Shown here in pieces: positions 43,470-52,938 of a stretch of DNA of 64,000 nt (the first letter of the stretch is position 1; the number at the start of each line of letters is the position of its first letter). A program made the position numbers and the translations under genes. The notes below the pieces were generated by a model that saw only the letters and a list, made by a program, of their open reading frames with translations, ran no database searches and had not been told where the DNA came from. Source of the DNA: Malaya genurostris (lineage: Eukaryota; Arthropoda; Insecta; Diptera; Culicidae); NCBI RefSeq assembly GCF_030247185.1, contig NC_080571.1, positions 11,326,131-11,390,130 on the forward strand, given 5' to 3'.

Positions 43470-43724
43470 TCACGACACAGCGATTCTCGTAACGGGGCAA
43501 TTGAAGGCGATTCCGTCAAGGCCGACGTGAACATGAACCCAAATTGTAACTCCATATTCAAGAATACAGCGTACTAGTGCACTGTAATGTTTCTTGAGAC
43601 AATAAACATCGTAAACATTTGAGCAGAGGCAGACTGAGCTCGATCGCAAAAATGATGCTAACGTTTTCAACAGACAGAACTTTGGTATGCTCAGGCACTT
43701 CCTCTTTCCGTACTTCCAGTACAA
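43470..43724 (-). mobile_element. degenerate Jockey-type LINE fragment
   Basis: The minus-strand peptide VYDVYCLKKHYSALVRC and ILEYGVTIWV corresponds to the post-palm region shared with the fragment at 49785-50955 (VYCLKALYCALIRSTLEY). The flanking frame is scrambled. A short, old fragment. Confidence 0.6.
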
Positions 43725-43831
43725 TTTTATGTACTACTATTATTGTCGTTTCGACTATCATGAAACTCTTGAAACCACTATCTCACGGTGAAATCTGCAG
43801 GGTCAACAGCCCCATAATATTCATCAAACTT

Positions 43832-44962
43832 TTTTGTCGTGAATACGACTTATTTGACTATGGGGCGCCTTTTCAAAATGTACCCTCTGAGAGAGTGATA
43901 AGTTTTTGATCGTGAATATCTCTTGTTGTATCTAGCGAATCAACATAATTTTTGCTACATGCCTTCGGAAATATGATCACAATTTTATGATAAAATTCTC
44001 AGTTGTGTCACATAATCTCAAATAATTCAAAATTAAACATTTCTGAAATGTTTGGTATAAAAGAGTATCAAAGAGGATAATCCATAAGGCGCGTTTGCCT
44101 TTCTCGTATTTTTAAAGCTCATAGCTCAGTGATCTGTGAAAGGATTTATATAATCTAACTACCAATAGAATCGAAATTTTTCAACTTAAACGTGTATAGC
44201 AAAAGCATTGAAGTATTTCAATAGTACACTATTGAAAAACCTGTCTCATTTGACCCATGTCAACACCAGCCAATCAGAACGCGTTCTGAGGAAGAGAACA
44301 AAATATCTGCTGCTGTACAACAAATCGTTCGAGAAAAATGTTCCGAACAGTACTAAATATCGTAGTGAGTTCCACAATTTGGTCCTTCTGAAAGGCAGTA
44401 ATGAATCCCGTACAGCATCCTGATAGTTTCTTTCAATGAAATGCAACTCCGAAATGAAATAACCGACATTAAAATTCTATATGCTGCTATTTGTATAGTC
44501 ATTAGGAAAAAGCTACAAACGAAAACACGTAAAAAGAAACCTCTTAACAAAAATTGGATCAGTTTGGATTCTATCGCCACTGCGAGCAGATGTATTGTGT
44601 GTCGTTTGCAAAGCTAGTTTCGTTTTCAACAACAGAACAACAGTCGAGGGCATCACACAAAATCAGCCGTTCTAAAGAACTGTTAGGATTTTTTCTTCGC
44701 AAATTGAAGGTAAATATCCTCAGTTTAGTGCAAATCTAGAGCAGTTTGATTAGATTTGTGCACTTTTCGCTGTGTGAAATTCACAGTAATCGAGATCAAG
44801 TGAAGCCTTCTTTGTTTTTGAGAAAAATGTGAAAAAGGGGAATGCTTGCATAATTCATACAATTGATCAACTAATTGATATTCGGAAGTGTTAAGGATCA
44901 TGTCAGTTGTTTTCGTATTCACGACATCCAGTTATGTCTCTGACATTACCCATCCGCCTTTT
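43832..44962. repeat. dispersed element copy 2 (inverse of 27683-28437)
   Basis: Matches copy 1 on the opposite strand from GTCGTGAATACGACTTATTT through to GACATTACCC. It is about 370 bp longer because of extra sequence between roughly 44280 and 44720. The open frame with YQLVDQLYELCKHSPF is retained on the minus strand (44922-44725). Confidence 0.6.
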
Positions 44963-46190
44963 TTGTTACTGTTTATGATATCGGTAGGGACCAGGGTCCC
45001 TCGGGCTCCCCTCTGGGTACGTGCCTGGTTTCTATACAACAGGTGCTCATAGATAATATTATTGGCTTCATAAGACTATAGAACAGATAGCGTCTATCAT
45101 CTATCTGCGCGACAATAACATATTGATATGTCAGTTAACTATATCCATGCATGTCTTATCATTTTTAGGGCATGGAGTAAACCGATGCTCCAAAAAATAC
45201 TTTAACCAAGAATTTTTTATATAAAGATTTTAACCGCATTTGGAGTCGGAAAGAGTGTCTCAGAAAATCTAAGCATGTTTTGAAACGTCTTTGTTGTTTC
45301 TAGATAGCGTTTAAACAGCTAATGATTAGAGGATATTATAGTTTACATTTCAATCTGTAAGTCTGGGAATCTCAAGTGCCCGTTGCTTGAAGGTTCAGCA
45401 AAATGCGAAGAATTCCTCCGGAATATCGACGGAGATCGTGCACAAATGGTGCAATATTCCCAACGTTTCACTGAGTCAGTTGGCGAAAATGGAAACTGTG
45501 AGCATCAGAGCAGTTTGTTACGCGAATTGTGATTTTGGTGAAGAGTTTACATTTCAGGACAAAGAAAAAATCTGAACATAAAACTGAATATGTGAACCAA
45601 AACCTGGAATAGAAAATCGTGCGGGCTAAAAAGAAACGTCTGACTGTTGATCATCAAATGAAGATCCGGAAAAGGCCGCCAGGTCAACGAGAACGATCAC
45701 AAACGCGTGATTGGGTCCTTTAAATAGAAATCGAACGCATCAGTCTGATATGTGGCTAAAATGTTTCATGTGAGCAAGACTTCGCGGTAGAATACCAAAA
45801 CTCGAGCTGGATTACGTACGTTCAAGGTTTAGAAGTCCCCAAACTGTGACGAAAAACAGATTACGGCCGCAGGAAGCCGTTCGGCCATAAGTTCACGAAA
45901 TCACACTGCTGCGTAATGGATGACGAGACATATGTGAAGGTGATCTTTGACCAGATTCAAGGAAACCTGTACTGCCCATATTCGCATATCAGTCCTATAT
46001 GAGTTCTGGTTACTTTTGAGTTAGCCCGACGGATAACGTCTACTTTTACCATCCTTTCAGAAATTGCAAAAAATAATTTAGGATTAGTTCAGTAAAATTT
46101 GAAAAAAATATCAAGTCGGATCTGTCCACGCATTAAAAAACACGTTTTAGTAACTAAAAAATGTACAGGTTGCATTAATATTTTTTCTGT

Positions 46191-46565
46191 CTACTTTACC
46201 AATATTTGGAGCTGACAGTGCACGTGCAGTTTAGATAATTTAAGATAAACTATCTTTGAACTACGATAATATCTTCCTTTAGAATCAAACGTATTGCTTC
46301 CATCTATACTCACAATTTCATCCTTCGAAGCAACAACTTTAGTAGAAAACCTTTTAGCCCTTTTGTCATAGCTTTGACCAAAATCAGATGTAGGCATATG
46401 CGAATATTTCAAATTGGAATTATCTCGAACGTACCGTACTGAACGAGAGATTTCAGAATATTTTTCTCGGTTGTTGATGGCATTGAAACCTACAAAGTCA
46501 CTGTTTGAGCTGTCTTCCGTGGAAGTGTCTCCACCATACAATTTAACTGCAGCAAGACCTGACAT
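46191..46565 (-). other. unrecognised open frame inside the 5-kb insertion
   Basis: 124 codons starting at ATG, with protein-like composition (TSTEDSSNSDFVGFNAIN, ISRSVRYVRDNSNLKYSHM, VVASKDEIVSIDGSNTFDSK). It may be a captured exon or a fragment of a mobile-element protein. No family recognised. Confidence 0.3.
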
Positions 46566-46879
46566 AATATCACATACTTTATATCGAACGATTAAAGCTT
46601 TTACACGAATAGAAAATCAAACATTAGATTTTGCCACGTGCGGGAGAAGCATAGCATGCTATGATGGGACCGATATGCAAGTATCTTTTCGTTCCTTAAC
46701 AAAAGTAGGAGAAGGTGTTCGATTACCGGCACCCCATCGTAATTTTTTTTCATAAAGCAGATAGATATTCTTTTTGTGCCGAATACCGAAGCAAACAGAC
46801 GCTTGTACTTTTTGCTGAGTTCAAAACAAATTTTAATTGCTTTTTGCCTTTCTCATATAGAAAGGTTATACAATCACTA

Positions 46880-47452
46880 TGAAAACCGACTTTTGAACCG
46901 AAGCCCGGATGGTCGAGTGGCATATACCATTTGGCTCAGTTCGTCAAGTACGCAAAACGTCTCTCTCTCTCTCTACTAAAACACCTTGGACATCTTGCCT
47001 TGATCCCCCCGGAACTAAGCTAAGCTCAATACTTCGGGGGAGGCTGTGCTCATGCACTTCTTCGTTTGGGAGAAAATGAGCTCCTGCTCTCTATATACAT
47101 CTCGGCTGTGCTCATGCACTTCTTCATTTGGGAGAAAATGAGCTCCTGAGTTTCTATCTTTATCCCTCTCGATCCACCTTTGGCGCCACGACAGCCCAAC
47201 GCCGCTACGTCGCGCCGCACTACTCAACTGATCCCCGACGATGGATCTAGCCTACACCGACTGAGAGTTTCCCCTTTTACGCCACGCAGGACACCCGAAG
47301 GAGTGCCGAGGTCTGCTCTGCGATTCCGGTTGGAGCATGGCGTCCGGTTCGCTGATGCCCCGACGACTCGAATCGGTGTTGTGGCGTCTGCTCGACTAGT
47401 CCCCGGTGATGGATCTAGCCTACACCGACAGAGAGTTCCCCGACGATGGAAG

Positions 47453-47534
<82 letters not shown>

Positions 47535-47544
47535 GTGTGTATGT

Positions 47545-47576
<32 letters not shown>

Positions 47577-48010
47577 AACATTTTCTTGCACTCATTTTTC
47601 TCGGAGACAGCAGAGCCGATTTTCATATACTTAGATTCAAAAGAAAGGTCTTGTAACCCCACACAAAGTTCCTGAATTTTATTCGAATCCGACTTCCGGT
47701 CCCGGAATTACAGAAAATGAAAATAACTTTTCTCAGAGACGGTTGAACCGATTCTCACGAACTTAGATTCAAATGAAAACTATAATTGTCCCATACAAAG
47801 TTCCTGAATTTTATTTTGATCCGACTTCCGGTTCCGGAATTACAGGGTGATTAGTGAAAAAAATTCTTTCTTTACTTTTCTCAGAGATGGCGTGATCGAT
47901 GTTTTACAATCTTGAATTCAAATGAATGTTCTCATAGTCCCAAATAAAACACCCAAATTTCATCCGGATCTGACTTCCGGTTCCGGAATTGTAGAGTAAA
48001 ATGTGTTCAA
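46880..48010 (+). repeat. dispersed repeat array with TTCCGG-type units
   Basis: Starts with AGCCCGGATGGTCGAGTGGC and CATATACCATTTGGCTCAGT, then a GT tract. Imperfect units of about 120-150 bp follow, each with a GAACCGATT-like start, AGATTCAAATGAAA, AAGTTCCTGAATTTTATT and GACTTCCGGTTCCGGAATTA. Related blocks occur at 48280-48430, 49060-49370, 43200-43370 and, reversed, 16220-16580. Confidence 0.6.
47453..47576. repeat. GT/CA microsatellite
   Basis: About 60 GT dinucleotide units with a few GTAT interruptions. It produces Cys-Val and Thr-His frames on the two strands that are not genes. Confidence 0.97.
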
Positions 48011-48353
48011 AATTTGATACCGTCACTTAAACAGGCGAAACAAAAAACACAAAAAATTTTCTAAACTGGTCTCAAAACTACACAAACTGGTAGCCATTAT
48101 CAGTAGGCAACTGAACAAACCGAGACACAATCCAAATCATCGACCAAGAGAGAATCAAGGTGAAGTCACCATCAGACAATGAAGACTTTTGTCCAAAACG
48201 CTTCCAAAAAGAAAAAAATCGTTTTTTTTACCTTTTTTTATATATATAAAAAATAGGTATAGAATTCGCTCAAACTTTAGAAAATTTTTCCGAGGCCCGG
48301 AGGGCCGAATGACATATACCAATCGATTCAGCTCGACGAACTGAGCAAATGTC

Positions 48354-48420
48354 CGTGTGTGTATGTGTGTGTGTGTATGTGTGTGTATGTGTGTGTGTCT
48401 GTATGTGTGTTGTCAACTAA
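48354..48420. repeat. imperfect GT/GTAT microsatellite
   Basis: GTGTGTATGTGTGTG-type tract following a second copy of the GCCCGGAGGGCCGA repeat head at 48293. Confidence 0.85.
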
Positions 48421-49784
48421 GAGGTCGAGATCTCAGAGATGGCGGGACCGATTTTGATCAAACTAGTCGCAAATGAAAGGTCTCCCCGTCACCCAAAACG
48501 CTATTGAATGGTTTTGAGATCGGATGTTTACTTTCTGAGTTATTCGAAGTTTTTTTTTCAAAATTTTCAGTTTTTTGACAGTATCTGTCACAATTGACCT
48601 TGAAAACAGAGTATGTTTTTAGACTTATATTCCGCACGGAAATAGCTATCCAACAAGCCATAGATTGTTAAAATCCGTCCATTTTTAACGGAGATATCGA
48701 AATTTTTGTGTAAACGACTTTTCCCCCTGTTCCAGCAGTAAGAGTTTTGAGCGCTGTATGACAAAGAAATGCTTGGGAGCAACGGAAAACACGATTTTTT
48801 ATACTGTTACATACAATTCTTTCTAAGTACCAAAAAGACTGTGTACAGCATTCTTTTCCATGACATTTAGCCTCCGACCGATTTTAGCACGGCTCGTTTT
48901 TGGCAACATAATCGTTCGAATATGACATATATAAACCAGATGATGGCAGAATTTTTTTAACTATATTGTTTTAAACTACTTACAGCAATAAATGCTGGAA
49001 TAACATAACATCCATATACCATTCGAATCAGTTCATCGAGATCAGCAAATGCGTGTGTGACAAATAATTTCACTCAATTTTCTCGGAGAATTTCTTTTCT
49101 ACAAATTCAGATTCATATGAAAAGTCGTATGCTCCCAAACAAAGTTCCTGAATTATGTTTGGTTCCGACCTCTGGTTCCGGAACTACAGGATGATATGTG
49201 AAACGAAATCAAAATTGTGTAACTCATTCTTCTCGTAGATGGCTGAACCGATCTAAGATTCAAATGAAATCTAAGAATCATCTAAGATTCAAATGAAAAG
49301 TTTCAAGATTCTATAAAACATCTTGCTCTTCAGTCAGATCCAACTTCCGGTTTCGGAGATACAGGGTGATTGGTATAAAAATGTCTGTTCCACATAAATT
49401 AATCAGGTTTATCGGGTTAGCAGATTTGGATAGTCAATAAAAAAATGAACTTCTTTCAGTTTTAGTGGTATTCAGTTTTCGATTCAGAAGGCACCTAAAA
49501 ATTTAATTTGTGCTATGATTTCTCAAAGATGTCTTCACTGATTGTCGAATATTTTGAAACAAATGTAAACTATACAGCTACTCAGGTGAATTCGGGATTG
49601 ATGCAAAAACACATGCGGATTGATAAAAAAAGGTATCATCTCACTGCTAGGTGGATTAAACACGTTTTTCTTTGAATAACTGCTGTCTTTACTATTTTTC
49701 CATTTTTAGTGGAATTGCTTAGGGTGCTGGTAGCCGAAAACATTTTTTTTAAATGGCCAAAATTTATAGCTTATTTTGTTTATT

Positions 49785-50955
49785 TTTTGGGAGCAGGGAA
49801 AAGCCCGATGGAGATGAAATTTGGCAATCTCTCTCCAGCAGGCATAAAACCTCCTCATCTTTCGTATCAACAGATTACAATGATCCAACAGATACAATGA
49901 GGCTTAACACTAACAATAACAACTAATAATTAAAACTAAACCTATAACCCTATATCTAGTTGATGACACCAAGCACTACAGGGAAGCAATAGTGTTCTTG
50001 CTTCAACTGGCGGAGAAAAAGGGATAGGTAAATGGATGATGAAGGTAGGTGGAGGGGGTGGAAAGTAAGCGTGGTCGAACAACGGGGTTAGAATCGGCAT
50101 GTAGATCTAATTAGTGATCGAAAAGATGGTGGAAGACGGAGGAAAGAAGGAAGTGCGAGCGGGTTAGTATTTGCAAGCGAATCTGATTAGTTTCCAATAG
50201 AAATAAAGAAGACGAAGAAAATGAGAGGGGAAGCGTAAGGGTTAGTATCAGTGAGCGAATCTGATTAGTTTCCAACGGTGATGGGAGAAAGACCTAGTGA
50301 TGGTTGAACAAAAATAGAAACGGTTACAGACAAATCTTGATCCAAAGTTAATCTGACAAGTGGCAATGAAACAATCGTTTGATCATATTTCGAGATAGAT
50401 GAAAGTCGAAAACATTGGAGCAGCCATTGAATGTCGTGCACATACTGGAAAATGGTTAATTGTAACCATAATTTGTTCTTGCAATAGGTAAACTCAAGAA
50501 ACGATGAGAGCGTAGATTACGTCGATGAATGTCCAGATTAATCAATTGCAGAAGTTCGGGACAATCGATACGTGATTGTCATAAATCAGCAACAAAAACG
50601 GCTTTGGAGACATCCCTACGAAAAGATAGCAGATCCAGGTCAATAAGCTTACAACGATCTTTGTAGCTAGGAAGATTAGTGGGATCCCTCCAAGGTAAAT
50701 TGCGCAGAGCGAATCTAACAAATTTACGCTGGATAGCTTCGATGCGTGCAATGTCGATTTGATAGTGAGGTGCCCAGACAACAGCTGCATATTCTAGCGT
50801 CGAACGGATAAGAGCACAATATAATGCCTTAAGACAGTATACATTAGTAAAGCTCTTGGTAACACGAAAGACGAAACCCAAGAGCTTGGAGGCCTTTGAA
50901 ATCACATAATCGATGTGACTTTTGAAGTCCAGCTTGGAATCAAGAATGATACCCA
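49785..50955 (-). mobile_element. 5'-truncated Jockey-type LINE
   Basis: The minus strand reads the end of a Jockey RT ORF: LGIILDSKLDFKSHIDYVIS, CLKALYCALIRSTLEYAAVVW, then RIEAIQRKFVRFALRNLPWRD. It continues into a 3' region with two imperfect repeats of about 95 bp (around 50095-50280) and an A-rich end near 49770-49785 (TTATTTTGTTTATTTTTTGG on plus). The truncation point abuts the right terminus of the CTGCCCATA element. Confidence 0.75.
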
Positions 50956-50982
50956 AACTGATATGCAAGTATGGGCAGTGTA

Positions 50983-51406
50983 TGTGACTGTCAATGATAA
51001 GTGTGATGTCCCCGAGAACCTCCGGACACAGAAGATGTCGAAGTTCAGCAAGAATATTTTATTTTGGCAAGCGATTTGTATTTATACTTGTGACTGTCAA
51101 TGATAAGTGTGATGTCCCCGAGAACCTCCGGACGCAGAAGATGTCGAAGTTCAGCAAGAATATTTTAACTTGGCAAGCGATTTGTATTTATACTTGTGAC
51201 TGTCAATGATAAGTGTGATGTCCCCGAGAACCTCCGGACGCAGAAGATGTCGAAGTTCAGCAAGAATATTTTAATTTGGCAAGCGATTTGTATTTATACT
51301 TGTGACTGTCAATGATAAGTGTGATGTCCCCGAGAACCTCCGGACACAGAAGATGTCGAAGTTCAGCAAGAATATTTTAATTTGGCAAGCGATTTGTACT
51401 TTCGGA
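50983..51406 (+). repeat. 106-bp tandem repeat, four copies, within the transposase fossil
   Basis: Units start TGTGACTGTCAATGATAAGT at 50983, 51089, 51195 and 51301, an exact 106-bp period. Copies are nearly identical (differences such as GGACACAG/GGACGCAG). Each unit is a piece of transposase coding sequence. The fourth diverges after GCGATTTGTA into the rest of the gene. 106 is not a multiple of three, so the expansion breaks the frame. Confidence 0.95.
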
Positions 51407-51544
51407 AAACGAAATACCTTTCGCTACCATCAATGGACAGATGTATTTGAAAGAGTGTCTCCAGAAGCGACTTCTCTCTCTCTCAAGGCTCACGGCAGTC
51501 ATTCTACTACAGGACGTGCTGGAATGGTTTAATGCGAATGATGT

Positions 51545-52608
51545 AGAAAAAACCAGCGATGTCTAAACTACTATTCTTCTCATGCATCTACAGATTTCTG
51601 TCTTCGTTACAGATTTGCGAATTGATCTTCTTCGTATTAAGTATTTCCATTTGTCGCTCGGAAGCGAACATATATTGAATATTAGCTTTTTTCGCGTATC
51701 TAATCGACTCCAATCTCTCATTTTCGTGAAAGTTAGGTCGATTGGAATGTAAAAAATGACCTGACAATGTAAACTAGCAGTAGAATATTAAAAAAAAGAA
51801 TTATCACAACATTTGTGTTGATTCAAAATGACAAGAAAATGTTTCAACCCCAAGAAGTTAATTTAACATTTACTGGGAAAATTTCAAAAAACGACAGTAA
51901 AACCAGGAATGACACTAACACGATCCAAAAATGTTCAACATCAGTCAAATATTTTTCGAAGGAACACATTTTTGTTCGTACTTAACAATTTCAATACTGA
52001 CTGTGGTTGTATAAAATTAATCGTAAGCTATGACAAGATCGATCATCGCCCTTGGCTTGGACTTCGGAATGTTTCGGAACAATATATCATAAAGTAGACT
52101 TTCCCTCGTACAGGTTTGTATTCACTCAATGAATTGTTATACTACTAATTATTTTTTGCCTGTATACAACTGTGTGTGTGTGTGCTCAATAGCATTTTTT
52201 TGATCTAGTGCGTATGCTTCAAAACGATTCGTTTGATCTGTAATTTAGCTTCGCTGACGTTTATATCAATATTATACATTTTGTAACATTTCATATATCT
52301 CTTTTTGCAGAAAAGCATCATCGGTAATAGTACATTAAACTTTTCATATGATTTATCTTTCAGTATGTGAGAATTGTGAATGAAGTATTGTATATCCCGT
52401 AAATTAACATCTATCGACAATAATTTTTTTTCCAAGCAACCCTCATTTATTTAAAATTCGTAGGATAAAATAATGCCTTAAATAATAATGATATTAACAC
52501 ATGATAGAAAAAAAATGAGACAAACGGTAGAACGAATAGTTTATAAATAGTGAAATAAAAAAGTAATAACAGAACTTACATGGGACGAGGTATAACAGTA
52601 CGGCGACT
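51545..52608. other. intergenic DNA between the repeat nest and the MTMR gene
   Basis: AT-rich, no conserved frame. The MTMR 3' UTR (minus strand) must lie in the right-hand part; candidate AATAAA sequences on the minus strand lie near 52546-52560 and 52437-52450. Confidence 0.35.
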
Positions 52609-52938
52609 CTAGTTGGTAGCTGTGGTAGCTTTGCAAGTCCCCCGGTCGGAGTTGCTGTTGGCGCTAGCGCTGCAAGACGTGCTGGTAATTGAGTTGTTGT
52701 GTTTGCAGTTCTCCAAGCTAGTTGATAAGCCACTTGCTGCGGGTGTACCGAGGGAACTCATCAGTGCAACCGCAACGGTGTTATTGTTTGCTTCTTGGAT
52801 AACCGCCGGTAATGATGATCCGTTGTGCTGCTTGGTAGCTAATAAAACACTTCCATTCATGCAACCGCTATGTTGGCTGCTGATACTGCTATTATTTACA
52901 ATTACGCTACCACTCGTTGTTGGTTGAAGACTGCTGTT
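52609..52938 (-). CDS. MTMR-like terminal coding exon
   Basis: Acceptor ACACTTTCAG|AACAGC, then 109 codons and TAG (52611-52609). Begins NSSLQPTTSGSV, matching the sequence right after the last FYVE cysteine in vertebrate MTMR3 (SSLHPTSS). The rest is low-complexity Ser/Asn/Thr. Confidence 0.8.
   Translation of the reverse strand, partial: NSSLQPTTSGSVIVNNSSISSQHSGCMNGSVLLATKQHNGSSLPAVIQEANNNTVAVALMSSLGTPAASGLSTSLENCKHNNSITSTSCSASANSNSDRGTCKATTATN

Larger units (their letters stand above)
46712..49743. mobile_element. GTGTTCGG-terminus element, copy 2 (enlarged)
   Basis: Left terminus AAGGTGTTCGATTACCGGCA, right terminus reversed from GGGTGCTGGTAGCCGAAAAC. Subterminal blocks match copy 1 (12317-12993). 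The copy is 3 kb instead of 0.68 kb because several dispersed repeats and a GT microsatellite lie inside it. Confidence 0.5.
45972..50978. mobile_element. 5-kb insertion with CTGCCCATA termini and TGTA duplication
   Basis: The left end CTGCCCATATTCGCATATCA and the reversed right end CTGCCCATACTTGCATATCA are inverted repeats (20 of 23 bp over the longer alignment), flanked by TGTA at 45968-45971 and 50979-50982. TGTA is the reverse complement of TACA, which fits the TAYA target described for the mosquito MITE families Wukong and Wujin. The inside is a patchwork of other repeats, so an originally short element has probably been enlarged by nested insertions. Confidence 0.65.
45365..51540 (+). 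pseudogene. DD37-type transposase fossil split by a 5-kb insertion
   Basis: Left part (45365-45971): degenerate frames with HKWCNIPNVSLSQLAKMET, FGEEFTFQDKEK, then CCVMDDETYVK carrying the first catalytic Asp and DQIQGNLY. Right part (50979-51540): VTVNDKCDVPENLRTQKMSK, FSKNILIWQAIC, then GKR and decay. Deleting 45972-50978 and one TGTA joins GNLY directly and in frame to VTVNDKC, so this was one gene of the ITmD37-type (IS630-Tc1-mariner) group before the insertion. It differs from the ITmD37E copies A to C. Stops and a tandem amplification make it non-functional. Confidence 0.75.

Noticed and set aside
47180..47675. Frames rich in Cys-Val or Thr-His on both strands
   Set aside because: They are produced by the GT/CA microsatellite.
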